A stretch of DNA of 16,009 bases from an uncultured Prevotellaceae bacterium (GTDB lineage Bacteria; Bacteroidota; Bacteroidia; Bacteroidales; Bacteroidaceae), in the NCBI GenBank assembly GCA_937902455.1, contig CALELI010000200.1, forward strand, positions 1-16,009, written 5' to 3'. Shown one piece after another: positions 5,705-13,504 of the stretch; within the stretch, counting starts at the first letter, position 1, and every line of letters starts with the position of its first letter. The translations under genes were made by a program, and so were the position numbers. Under the pieces are notes generated by a model, which was not told where the DNA came from, made no database searches, and saw only the letters and a program-made list of their open reading frames with translations.

Positions 5705-7612
5705 TTATCTCTCGCTTTCGTCAACGAGGCAGCGTATGTGTTCGTTGAATGAGTCGGCATCCAAGAGATCCTCGATATTCAGGTGCATTCTCCAGCGCCA
5801 GTAATGACGAGGATTTGCCGGGATGTTGATACGTTCCGACCTTGCATCAGGATTGCGGAGGCTGTCATCCATACCGAGCCAGTCCTGCAGGGTAAGGACG
5901 CAGAATGCTGACGGCGATGCGAGATGGTCGCGAATCACTCTTTCCACCAACCATCCAGGGGCCTTTTCGGGAGCAGTGCCTTTCATCCTTAACACATTAT
6001 TGTAATAACTCTGAGCCATGTCGTGTTCCTCTTCCCACCAACCACGGAAGGTCGGTGTGTCGTGGCTGGAGATTGTACAGACAGAAAGGACTGGGTTGTG
6101 GGCTGGATTGCCGAACTGGACACCCATTTCCTTTGGCATGCTCTGTATCTCGAGCGAGAGTATTCCTAACTGTCTCATCACCCACGGCACACATTCCGGA
6201 ACCATTCCAAGATCTTCGCCACAGCATATCATGAGGTTACTCTCGGTAAGTGCTGGCAGTTTCTTCATTGCCTCTTCATACCAGAACTGAGTGTGGCGGT
6301 GATAGAAATAATGTTCGTAGAGATTATTGAATGCCGCCTTTCCTGAGTCACTGAGCTGTTGATAGGCTGGCTCGTCCTTTGCTCCAATTTTCGGATGATA
6401 TTTTCCCTTTTCATTCTTGTCTTCAAGGAACAGTTGCATGATGAGGTCCATGTCCTCCCATTTGCCTATCTCATTGACATCCATAGGCAGTGCAGGGCTG
6501 AAATGTCCCATGAGTCCACTCTTTTCGGGCATTGGTATCTCCCATATCCTGAAAAATCCAAGCAGGTGGTCGATTCTGTAGGCAGAGAAATATTGCGCCA
6601 TGCCCTGCATCCTCGACTTCCACCACGAATAGCCGTCCTTTGCCATCTCGTCCCAGTTGTAGGTGGGGAATCCCCAGTTCTGGCCGTCCTTTGCAAAGAA
6701 ATCGGGTGGAGCACCTGTCTGTCCGTCCATGTTGAAGAGTTCTGGATGAGTAGCGGCATCCACCCCTTCACGGTTTACGCCGATAGGGATGTCACCCTTG
6801 AGAATGATACCGTTTTCCTTTGCATAGACTGCCACTTCCGATAACTGTACATGGAGGAGGTATTGGGTGAAATAATATAATCGTACGTCTTTCTGTTCCT
6901 TGCTTGCCGGTATTGGATAGTGTGTGGCACGGAACTGTGCATAATCTGCCAGCCAGTTCTCGTTTGCCTTGAAGAAGGTCCTGAATCCTTCCGAACCCAG
7001 TACGGCATCACCCTTTTCAGTGAAGAGTTTACGGATACATTCCCTCTTTGTCTTGTTGACTGCCTCGTAGTCAAGGTGTGTGTCTGGCTGTGAAGGTGCG
7101 GGAAGGGTGATGCCCTCGTGCCGTAAGTCCAGATACATAGGATGTAAGGCCCTGCAACTGATACTGTTGTAAGGATAGCTGTCCTTCCAGTTTCCGTCAG
7201 TTGTGGTGTCGTTGATTGGCAGAATCTGAATGACTTTCAGATGCGCTTTCACGGCCCAGTCGATGAGTTTTTTCAGGTCACCGAAGTCACCTACCCCCTG
7301 GCTGCCTTTACTGCGTAACGAGAATACGGGCACGGCGACACCTGCCACCCTCTCGGTTTCCTTCCATCTGTCCGTGACTGTGTCGTGCTGTGAACTGTGG
7401 ACATCTGCTACGTGTGGCATGCAACCAACTTCGGTACGGATTATGTTTCCGTCCCTCATCACACAGTAGCGATATTCCGTCCCTGCCTGTATGTCTGCTT
7501 CGCCTGTCCAGATTATTCCGTCAGCGGTCGAGAACTCAATGAACCTGCCGTCAGCAGTATGCATGGCAAGGTTTTCACCCCAACGGGTCCTGTATTCTAT
7601 CTGATAAATCAT
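5705..7612 (-). CDS. malQ: 4-alpha-glucanotransferase (amylomaltase), GH77 family
   Basis: This enzyme transfers alpha-1,4-glucan chains between maltodextrins. With the start at ATG 7612 it has 635 residues. The GH77 barrel begins near FSLRSKGSQGVGDFGDL and shows PYNSISCRALHPMYLDL, IPIGVNREGVDA, the nucleophile motif YRIDHLLGFFRIWEIP (D348), the acid/base motif GEDLGMVP (E466) and SSHDTP. In front is one ~75-residue beta-rich segment resembling a reduced CBM20 (IEYRTRWGENLAMH...). Many Bacteroidetes homologues of the DPE2 type have two such modules and are near 890 residues, so this is a short form. The frame extends to 7681, but the promoter at 7635-7665 lies between, so those extra 23 residues are not translated from it. 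It is divergent from oadA and convergent with sufS. Confidence 0.93.
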   Translation of the reverse strand: MIYQIEYRTRWGENLAMHTADGRFIEFSTADGIIWTGEADIQAGTEYRYCVMRDGNIIRTEVGCMPHVADVHSSQHDTVTDRWKETERVAGVAVPVFSLRSKGSQGVGDFGDLKKLIDWAVKAHLKVIQILPINDTTTDGNWKDSYPYNSISCRALHPMYLDLRHEGITLPAPSQPDTHLDYEAVNKTKRECIRKLFTEKGDAVLGSEGFRTFFKANENWLADYAQFRATHYPIPASKEQKDVRLYYFTQYLLHVQLSEVAVYAKENGIILKGDIPIGVNREGVDAATHPELFNMDGQTGAPPDFFAKDGQNWGFPTYNWDEMAKDGYSWWKSRMQGMAQYFSAYRIDHLLGFFRIWEIPMPEKSGLMGHFSPALPMDVNEIGKWEDMDLIMQLFLEDKNEKGKYHPKIGAKDEPAYQQLSDSGKAAFNNLYEHYFYHRHTQFWYEEAMKKLPALTESNLMICCGEDLGMVPECVPWVMRQLGILSLEIQSMPKEMGVQFGNPAHNPVLSVCTISSHDTPTFRGWWEEEHDMAQSYYNNVLRMKGTAPEKAPGWLVERVIRDHLASPSAFCVLTLQDWLGMDDSLRNPDARSERINIPANPRHYWRWRMHLNIEDLLDADSFNEHIRCLVDESER

Positions 7613-7634
7613 AGCATCGTCTGGTTTTATTCTG

Positions 7635-7665
7635 CAAATATAATGAATTTGTGTGATATGGCAAA
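7635..7665 (-). promoter_or_regulatory. malQ promoter: TTTG, 19-nt spacer, TATATTTG
   Basis: On the minus strand TTTG (7665-7662) precedes TATATTTG (7642-7635) with exactly 19 nt between, the consensus Bacteroidetes -33/-7 layout. The predicted start near 7630 gives a leader of about 18 nt to ATG 7612 and excludes the upstream in-frame ATG at 7681. Confidence 0.8.
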
Positions 7666-7673
7666 ATAAGAAG

Positions 7674-7699
7674 CATGTCAAATATACATGTCAAATATA
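7674..7699. repeat. Perfect tandem duplication of CATGTCAAATATA upstream of malQ
   Basis: The 13-bp unit occurs at 7674-7686 and 7687-7699 without a gap. It lies 8 bp beyond the -33 element of the malQ promoter, where an activator would bind. Each copy also contains TATATTTG on the minus strand, the same word as the malQ -7 element. Confidence 0.85.
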
Positions 7700-7730
7700 C
7701 ACCTTATTTATAAATATTAGCATGAATTAT

Positions 7731-7761
7731 TTTGTATTATTGTGAACTTTCCTTATCTTTG
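7731..7761 (+). promoter_or_regulatory. oadA promoter: TTTG, 19-nt spacer, TATCTTTG
   Basis: TTTG at 7731-7734 and TATCTTTG at 7754-7761 are separated by 19 nt, a full match to the Bacteroidetes promoter consensus. The predicted leader is about 32 nt, A/T-rich, without a Shine-Dalgarno. Confidence 0.82.
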
Positions 7762-7797
7762 CAAATTAATTTATAGAATTTTCAATAAGAAATTAAT

Positions 7798-9576
7798 ATG
7801 GGAAGAAAGATTCAATTCAGTCTGGTATATAGAGATATGTTCCAGTCGAGTGGCAAGTATCAGCCACGCAGGGACCAGCTTGAGCGTATTGCTCCAGTGA
7901 TTATCAAGATGGGGTGCTTTGCACGAGTAGAAACAAATGGTGGAGCTTTTGAGCAGGTAAATCTTCTTTATGGCGAGAATCCAAACAAGGCTGTACGTGC
8001 CTTCACGAAGCCATTCAACGAAGTGGGAATAAAGACTCACATGCTCGACCGCGGCCTTAATGCCTTGCGTATGTTCCCTGTACCTTCGGATGTCCGTCGT
8101 CTGATGTACAAGGTAAAGCATGCTCAGGGTGTAGATATCACACGTATCTTCTGTGGATTGAACGACGTGAGAAATATCATCCCTTCAATCAAATATGCTC
8201 TGGAGGCAGGAATGACTCCACAGGCAACCCTGTGTATCACCACCTCTCCAATCCATACAGCAGAATACTATGCAGACATCGCAGAACAGCTCATTGCTGC
8301 CGGTGCTCCTGAAATCTGTCTGAAAGACATGGCTGGTATCGGTCAGCCTGCAATGCTTGGCAAACTGGTCGGAATGATTAAGGAAAAGCATCCTGAAATC
8401 ATCATACAGTATCACGGCCATAGCGGTCCTGGTCTTAGTATGGCAAGTATCCTTGAGGTCTGCCGTGCTGGTGCAGATGTGATAGACACAGCAATCGAAC
8501 CGCTCTCATGGGGAAAGGTTCATCCAGATATAATCTCAGTTCAGAGCATGCTGAAACATGCAGGCTTCGATGTACCTGAAATAAACATGGATGCTTACAT
8601 GGAGGCACGTAAGCTGACGCAGGAATTCATCGACGACTTCCTCGGCTATTTCATGAATCCGTCGAATAAGCTGATGTCTTCACTCCTGCTTGGCTGTGGC
8701 CTTCCTGGTGGTATGATGGGAAGTATGATGGCCGATCTCACTGGTGTGATGGCTGCCATCAATGCAAACCGTCAGAAGGACGGACTGGAACCATACAGCG
8801 AAGATGCTCTGCTCGTAAAGCTTTTCAACGAGGTGGCATACGTATGGCCAAGGGTAGGTTATCCTCCATTGGTAACTCCGTTCTCGCAGTACACGAAGAA
8901 TATCGCACTCATGAATCTCCTTACAGAGTCAATGGGTAAGCCTCGTTACAGTATGATGGACGACAGTATCTGGGGAATGATACTCGGCAAGAGTGGTAAA
9001 CTCCCTGGCGATGTGGCTCCTGAACTTAAGGAACTGGCTAAGGAGAAGGGACTTCAGTTCACGACTGCTGATCCTCAGAGTTATTATCCTGACGATCTCC
9101 CTCGCTTTATCAAGGAAATGGAGGAGAACGGATGGGATCGTGGTCAGGACGACGAGGAACTCTTCGAGTTTGCTATGCATGAGAGTCAGTACCGTGACTA
9201 CAAGAGTGGTCTTGCCAAGGAACGCTTCAACAAGGACCTCCAGGCCGCAAAGGACAAGGAGATGCAGAAGAAGGGAATGAGCCTTGAAGAGGTTACAGCC
9301 TTCAAGCACGCTAAGGCCGATGCAGTAGTAGCTCCTGAAAGCGGAACTGTACTCTATGAAATCAATGGTGGCAGTGAAGGTGCTGCATCAATTGCACCTG
9401 CCATAGGTAAGGCATTCAAGGAAGGAGAGCGTTTCTGCTACGTACAGAACCAGTATGGTCAGTTAATCGAGGTTCCGGCTTGTCTTGGTGGCAAACTCGT
9501 GGAGATTTGTGCCGGTCAGGGTCAGAAGGTGATGAAGGGTAATCCTATTGCCTACATTGAGAGGACCGAGGGTTGA
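7798..9576 (+). CDS. oadA: Carboxyltransferase / oxaloacetate decarboxylase alpha subunit-like protein with lysine-less biotinyl-like domain
   Basis: The 592-residue protein matches the alpha subunit of sodium-pumping oxaloacetate decarboxylase or the B subunit of pyruvate carboxylase, which moves carboxyl groups between oxaloacetate/pyruvate and biotin. The N-terminal barrel shows the opening RDMFQSSGKYQPR (residues 12-24), the carbamylated-lysine motif LKDMAG (K176) and metal ligands in YHGHSG (H206, H208). A conserved carboxylase domain follows (about 290-480). The C-terminal ~85 residues have a biotinyl/lipoyl-like fold pattern (VVAPESGTVLYEI... GQKVMKGNPIAYIE), but where EAMKM is expected the sequence is QNQYG (550-554), with Y553 in place of the biotinylated lysine. 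Biotin must then be carried by a separate subunit encoded elsewhere; none is in this window. Pyruvate carboxylase subunit B and transcarboxylase 5S are alternative names. Confidence 0.9.
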   Translation: MGRKIQFSLVYRDMFQSSGKYQPRRDQLERIAPVIIKMGCFARVETNGGAFEQVNLLYGENPNKAVRAFTKPFNEVGIKTHMLDRGLNALRMFPVPSDVRRLMYKVKHAQGVDITRIFCGLNDVRNIIPSIKYALEAGMTPQATLCITTSPIHTAEYYADIAEQLIAAGAPEICLKDMAGIGQPAMLGKLVGMIKEKHPEIIIQYHGHSGPGLSMASILEVCRAGADVIDTAIEPLSWGKVHPDIISVQSMLKHAGFDVPEINMDAYMEARKLTQEFIDDFLGYFMNPSNKLMSSLLLGCGLPGGMMGSMMADLTGVMAAINANRQKDGLEPYSEDALLVKLFNEVAYVWPRVGYPPLVTPFSQYTKNIALMNLLTESMGKPRYSMMDDSIWGMILGKSGKLPGDVAPELKELAKEKGLQFTTADPQSYYPDDLPRFIKEMEENGWDRGQDDEELFEFAMHESQYRDYKSGLAKERFNKDLQAAKDKEMQKKGMSLEEVTAFKHAKADAVVAPESGTVLYEINGGSEGAASIAPAIGKAFKEGERFCYVQNQYGQLIEVPACLGGKLVEICAGQGQKVMKGNPIAYIERTEG

Positions 9577-9579
9577 GGC

Positions 9580-9610
9580 GTTAAAATCGTAAATAGTTAA
9601 ATCGTAAATA
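9580..9610. repeat. Tandem 15-16-bp repeat GTTAAA(A)TCGTAAATA between oadA and glmM
   Basis: Copies lie at 9580-9595 and 9596-9610, differing by a single A. They fill nearly the whole 39-bp gap between the two genes. No promoter word is seen there, so glmM is probably read through from oadA. Confidence 0.8.
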
Positions 9611-9615
9611 TCTCG

Positions 9616-11010
9616 ATGAGTCTAATTAAATCAATTTCCGGAATTCGCGGAACAATAGGTGGAGTGGCAGGCGATGGCCTTAACCCTCTCGACATAGTGA
9701 AGTTCACCAGTGCTTATGCAACACTGATAAGAAAGACAAGTACAAGTGAAAAACCAAAGATAGTCGTCGGTCGTGATGCTCGTATCTCGGGCGAGATGGT
9801 CAAGAACGTAGTGTGCGGAACCCTCATGGGCATGGGATTCGATGTAGTCAACATCGGTTTGGCATCGACACCGACTACCGAACTGGCAGTCACGATGGAA
9901 GGCGCTGATGGCGGTATTATCATCACGGCCAGCCATAATCCTCGCCACTGGAATGCTCTCAAGCTCCTCAACAAGGACGGAGAGTTCCTCAATGCCGCAG
10001 AAGGCAACGAAGTGCTTCGCATAGCCGAGGCAGAGGAATTCACATTCGCTGACGTGGATAATCTTGGCCATTACCGTGAGGACGATTCCTTCAACCAGCG
10101 TCATATCGACCTTGTTCTCGGACTTGATCTCGTAGACGTCCCTGCCATCAAGGCAGCACATTTCAAGGTGGCGTTCGACAGCGTGAACTCAGTTGGTGGA
10201 ATCATCCTTCCTATGCTCCTCGAACAGCTCGGAGTGGAGAAGGTCACACCTCTCTATGCAGAACCTACTGGTGATTTCCAGCACAATCCGGAACCTCTGG
10301 AGAAGAACCTCTCCGATATCATGTCGCTCATGTCAAAGGGCGAGCACGATGTGGCCTTTGTGGTTGACCCTGATGTTGACCGACTCGCATTCATTCAGGA
10401 AGACGGTAAGATGTACGGTGAGGAATACACACTCGTCACCGTAGCCGATTATATACTCCGTCACACTCCTGGCAACACCTGCTCAAATCTCTCTTCTACA
10501 CGCGCACTCCGCGATGTGACTGAGAAGTACGGCAAGCAGTACAATGCAGCAGCAGTAGGCGAAGTGAATGTGGTTACCAAGATGAAGGAGACAGGTGCAG
10601 TCATTGGCGGTGAAGGCAATGGTGGAGTCATCTATCCTGCCGCACATTATGGCCGTGATGCTCTCGTAGGAATCGCACTCTTCCTCTCACACCTCGCACA
10701 CGAAGGCAAGAAGGTCAGCGAGCTCCGCAAGACATATCCTGAATATCAGATTGCCAAGAACCGCATCGACCTTGAACCGTCAACCGATGTCGATGCCATC
10801 CTCCTTAAGGTGAAGGACATGTACGCTGGCAAGGAAGGCATCACCGTCAACGATATCGACGGCGTGAAGATTGACTTCCCTGACAAGTGGGTACATCTCC
10901 GCAAGAGCAACACCGAACCAATCATTCGTGTCTACTCGGAAGCCAGGACTATGGAAGAAGCCGATACCATCGGCAAGCAGATCATGGATGTGGTCTATTC
11001 AATGAAATAG
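9616..11010 (+). CDS. glmM: Phosphoglucosamine mutase
   Basis: GlmM converts glucosamine-6-phosphate to glucosamine-1-phosphate, feeding UDP-GlcNAc for peptidoglycan and lipopolysaccharide. The 464-residue protein has all four phosphohexomutase signatures: catalytic serine loop TASHNPRHWNALK (S106), the metal loop DPDVDRLA (D251, D253, D255), the sugar loop GEGNGGVIYP and the phosphate loop RKSNTEPIIRVY (429-440). Length fits the Bacteroidetes enzyme. A phosphoglucomutase or phosphomannomutase assignment is possible because motifs overlap, but the N-terminal ISGIRGTIGG and the overall form favour GlmM. It is 39 bp after oadA and ends in a strong terminator. In other Bacteroidales glmM usually follows the DUF4827 gene; here that gene is about 2 kb away on the opposite strand. 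Confidence 0.9.
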   Translation: MSLIKSISGIRGTIGGVAGDGLNPLDIVKFTSAYATLIRKTSTSEKPKIVVGRDARISGEMVKNVVCGTLMGMGFDVVNIGLASTPTTELAVTMEGADGGIIITASHNPRHWNALKLLNKDGEFLNAAEGNEVLRIAEAEEFTFADVDNLGHYREDDSFNQRHIDLVLGLDLVDVPAIKAAHFKVAFDSVNSVGGIILPMLLEQLGVEKVTPLYAEPTGDFQHNPEPLEKNLSDIMSLMSKGEHDVAFVVDPDVDRLAFIQEDGKMYGEEYTLVTVADYILRHTPGNTCSNLSSTRALRDVTEKYGKQYNAAAVGEVNVVTKMKETGAVIGGEGNGGVIYPAAHYGRDALVGIALFLSHLAHEGKKVSELRKTYPEYQIAKNRIDLEPSTDVDAILLKVKDMYAGKEGITVNDIDGVKIDFPDKWVHLRKSNTEPIIRVYSEARTMEEADTIGKQIMDVVYSMK

Positions 11011-11037
11011 GAGAGCTGAAATAGGAATATTGATTAG

Positions 11038-11074
11038 GTACACGCGGGAATTACTCCTGTCGTGTACTTTTTTT
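11038..11074 (+). terminator. Intrinsic terminator after glmM
   Basis: Arms GTACACG (11038-11044) and CGTGTAC (11061-11067) form a perfect 7-bp stem, extended by partial pairing inside, followed by seven T residues (11068-11074). It acts in the plus direction only; the other side lacks a U-run for the convergent gene. Confidence 0.9.
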
Positions 11075-11081
11075 ATGGGAG

Positions 11082-12017
11082 TTACAGTGTCAGTGTGAAA
11101 CGTGTGGTGGCGAGGCAGCCTACGTTTTCCTTGAACTCACAGAGACCGTAGTTTGGAGTGCCGTCTTCGGTGGAGATGCCGATGTCGATGGTCTTGACAG
11201 AGGAGTGGGCGTTGTAGTAATATTCGAATACTTTGTAGGACAGGAAGTTCATGGAATGGAGTTGTGGATAATCTGGCACATCGCCCCAGTAGATGACCTG
11301 ACAGGTGTGGGGAGATGTATGGAATATCTGTGCTGCTGCTATGTCTGTACCTTCCTGGTCGGTGACGATGAAGAAGTCGGCTGGGATGACCTTGATGGTG
11401 TCGAGCACGTTCTGGAGACTCATCTTTAGTGGATGTCCGCGACGGATGTGGTTGATGCGGATTACTTCGTAGGCACGGGCCACCTCGTCGTGGTTCTTGC
11501 TGTCGAGTTTATGGAACTGGAGCCCGAGGGTGAGGGACTTGTGGAGCTTGTTGCGAGTCTTGCTGTCGACGAGTTCTTCGTAACGCTCGAACTGTGAGAG
11601 GTTGAAGTGGTGGTTGTAGTCGATGCTCTCGATGTTGGCTCCTGCACTCATGAGGGCACGGAAGGTCTTGACGTTGTCGAGTTCGTCATAGAGTGGAGGT
11701 GCGAGGGTGATGCGTATTTTCTTTCCTATGGAATGGGTGTAATCCCTTAGGCACAGGCATGCCTCGTCGTAGTACTGGAGCGGAACGGCTGTGTTGGAAC
11801 TGAATCCTCCGTAGGATGCGGAGAATGGCGAGAGGAGCATGTCGTCTGTCTCGCCGAGGATGATTCCCAGGCGTGTCTTGGATTCATGGAATGCAAGATA
11901 GTGCAGGTCGATGCACTTCCCCTTGTTCAGTTCAGCAAACTCGACACTGTTGAAGATGCTGAACGGCTGAGGAAACAGACTCTTGTATTCCTTTGCTGAT
12001 ATGCGCCTGATTGTCAT
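11082..12017 (-). CDS. FemAB/GNAT-like acyltransferase family protein
   Basis: The 311-residue protein looks like the Bacteroidetes GNAT-fold group related to FemAB aminoacyltransferases. The N-terminal domain opens with YKSLFPQPFSIFNSVEFAELN (10-30) and has an LSPFSASYGGF turn (62-72). The middle has the basic motif YEELVDSKTRNKLHKSLTLGL (about 145-165), similar to the SKKxRxxxRKA helix of FemAB-like enzymes. A C-terminal part (DFFIVTDQEG...AAAQIFH, then DIGISTEDG) resembles a GNAT core. The usual role is adding an acyl or aminoacyl group to a cell-surface or polysaccharide precursor; the real substrate is unknown. It is last in the minus-strand run and follows the nucleotidyltransferase by 31 bp, behind a covarying hairpin, which suggests joint work on a surface glycan. 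No signal peptide. Confidence 0.72.
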   Translation of the reverse strand: MTIRRISAKEYKSLFPQPFSIFNSVEFAELNKGKCIDLHYLAFHESKTRLGIILGETDDMLLSPFSASYGGFSSNTAVPLQYYDEACLCLRDYTHSIGKKIRITLAPPLYDELDNVKTFRALMSAGANIESIDYNHHFNLSQFERYEELVDSKTRNKLHKSLTLGLQFHKLDSKNHDEVARAYEVIRINHIRRGHPLKMSLQNVLDTIKVIPADFFIVTDQEGTDIAAAQIFHTSPHTCQVIYWGDVPDYPQLHSMNFLSYKVFEYYYNAHSSVKTIDIGISTEDGTPNYGLCEFKENVGCLATTRFTLTL

Positions 12018-12052
12018 TCTTCGCTTTTAACTGTTCACTCTGACGTAGTCAG
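12018..12052 (-). promoter_or_regulatory. Intercistronic hairpin plus A-rich leader, copy 2
   Basis: On the minus strand CTGAC-TAC-GTCAG (12052-12040) forms a 5-bp stem with a 3-nt loop and contains the upstream gene's TGA stop. AGTGAACAGT...AAAAGCGAAG follows and leads to ATG 12017. It matches the element at 12784-12835 in order and sequence. Confidence 0.65.
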
Positions 12053-12783
12053 TTGATTCCCTCATAAGTTCTCTGTACCTCTTCGTAGCTGGCGAGGTTG
12101 CCGATGTCGTAGCGGCTGCCTGGCATTTCCATTGCGTGGACAGGTGTCTGGGTGCAGAGCCATGCAATGTAGCTTCCTGGGGCATCTGTCCCACAACCAC
12201 TCTCGATGCCTTTCTGCACGAGTCGGGCATCTTCCCTTGTGTAGAAATAGAATGGCGGTGTGCACCAGTGGGTTGCAGGATTCGGTGATTTCTCGGTCAT
12301 GAGGAGAATCCTGTCATCGGAGTCTATGGTGACTACGCCTGTCTTGAGAAGTTTCTGGTCGTTGGCCTCGTAGTATCGCATTATGGCAGATGTACCTTTC
12401 TCCTTTGCGTATTCCACGAACTTCGTGAGACTGAAGTCGAGAACGTTGTCGCCTGCGATGACCAGCATGTCGTCGTCGAGATGGAGCGTGTCGATGGCGA
12501 ACTGGATGTCCTTCACTGCACCGAGACGGGTTTCGTTAGTTGATGTCCCATCGTCCACTACGGTGATGTTCTGAGGCTTTGTGGCTGCCCATTCCTCGAA
12601 GTGGTGGGCGAACTTATGATTTGAGATGACTATATATTCGTCCACTTCTCCAGAGAGGTCAATGTCGTCGACCAACCAGTCGAGAATGGTCTTGTCACCT
12701 ACTTTCAGGAGTGGCTTCGGAAAATTCTCTGTGAGAGGGTAAAGGCGGGTAGCATATCCCGCTGCTAATATGAGGCACTTCAT
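12049..12783 (-). CDS. Sugar-phosphate nucleotidyltransferase family protein
   Basis: The 244-residue protein belongs to the NTP-transferase family (RmlA/GlmU-N/LicC type), which makes NDP-sugars or related activated compounds. It opens with the nucleotide-binding signature LILAAGYATRLYPLTENFPK (4-23) including R13 and K23, and has the metal-site AGDNVLDFS (110-118, D112). There is no C-terminal hexapeptide-repeat domain, so it is a single-domain form. The exact sugar or choline-type substrate cannot be read from these motifs. It sits between the DUF4827 gene and the FemAB-like gene on the same strand, with a repeat-and-hairpin leader just before its ATG. Confidence 0.87.
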   Translation of the reverse strand: MKCLILAAGYATRLYPLTENFPKPLLKVGDKTILDWLVDDIDLSGEVDEYIVISNHKFAHHFEEWAATKPQNITVVDDGTSTNETRLGAVKDIQFAIDTLHLDDDMLVIAGDNVLDFSLTKFVEYAKEKGTSAIMRYYEANDQKLLKTGVVTIDSDDRILLMTEKSPNPATHWCTPPFYFYTREDARLVQKGIESGCGTDAPGSYIAWLCTQTPVHAMEMPGSRYDIGNLASYEEVQRTYEGIN

Positions 12784-12835
12784 TGTCTACTTTTCACTTT
12801 TCGCTTTTCACTTTTCACTCTGGCGAAGCCAGTTA
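12784..12835 (-). promoter_or_regulatory. Intercistronic hairpin plus GTGAAAAG tandem repeats, copy 1
   Basis: Directly after the DUF4827 stop (12835-12833) the minus strand reads CTGGC-TTC-GCCAG (12832-12820), a 5-bp stem with a 3-nt loop. Then comes a tract of AGTGAAAAGTGAAAAGCG-type repeats reaching to the next ATG at 12783. The second copy at 12018-12052 preserves the pairing with a G-C to A-T change. Confidence 0.7.
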
Positions 12836-13504
12836 ATATCCTAACTGATAGGAGATCTCGTAATACATCGGGAGTACATATCCGGATGCGTTGGATGTTC
12901 CTGAGGAGTGAGGTACGATCAGGCGGACTTTTGCGATTCTCCCGGCATTGCGTGTGAGACGTATGAAGTCGAGCGGCTTGAGCCAGCCTGTAGGAACTAC
13001 TGATGAACCATACTTGTTCATCATGTCTCCCTCTGTGAAGGATGCCGTGTAGGAACGGCTCTGGTGTGAGTACTTTACCTGCAGCTTGTCGACGATGTTC
13101 GGCTTGTAGATGTTCGCGTTGATGGTGTCGCCCGATTCGATGTCGTATTCGAGGAAGCGGCAGAGCAGGCGCTGAGTGATTGTGCTGTCGGGATCTTCCT
13201 TCGCCATTTCAATCATGGTCTTGCCTTCGCCCTTGCGGACAATCTGCATGTAGATACCAGAGCTGCTGAACTGTACGAACTCATTCTTTGTCGTGTCCGT
13301 GAGGCTGTCCTGCTTATAGAACTCGTTTTCGGTAATGACACGGATAGGCCCTGTGAACTCGTTGTCGTCGATGAACTTGTTTATTGCGTTCTTTTCCTTC
13401 TCTTTCATGTCGGCATAGGTCTCTCCTTCGCTGCAGGAAAAGAAGGCAAGGAATGTAAACTGTAGCACGAAGAGTGCCATTAACGCATATATCAGTCGTT
13501 TCAT
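12833..13504 (-). CDS. DUF4827 family lipoprotein
   Basis: With the start at ATG 13504 the protein has 223 residues. It begins with a lipoprotein signal peptide (MKRLIYALMALFVLQFTFLA...) ending in FFSC, with C24 as the likely lipidated cysteine and an acidic/polar SEGETYADMKEKE next. The rest matches my memory of Bacteroidales DUF4827: KNEFVQFSSSGIYMQIVRKG, a short-chain CRFLEYDI segment, SSVVPTGWLKPLDFI and AKVRLIVPHSSG...YYEISYQ. The fold may be FKBP-like, but no enzymatic activity is established. The ATG overlaps the comEC stop (ATGA). A -7 element lies upstream inside comEC. A longer in-frame start exists but would only translate antisense-frame comEC sequence, so I reject it. Confidence 0.88.
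   Translation of the reverse strand: MKRLIYALMALFVLQFTFLAFFSCSEGETYADMKEKEKNAINKFIDDNEFTGPIRVITENEFYKQDSLTDTTKNEFVQFSSSGIYMQIVRKGEGKTMIEMAKEDPDSTITQRLLCRFLEYDIESGDTINANIYKPNIVDKLQVKYSHQSRSYTASFTEGDMMNKYGSSVVPTGWLKPLDFIRLTRNAGRIAKVRLIVPHSSGTSNASGYVLPMYYEISYQLGY

Noticed and set aside
7613..7681. Longer N-terminus of malQ starting at 7681
   Set aside because: The start lies inside the tandem repeat and upstream of the consensus promoter at 7635-7665, so the normal transcript would not contain it.
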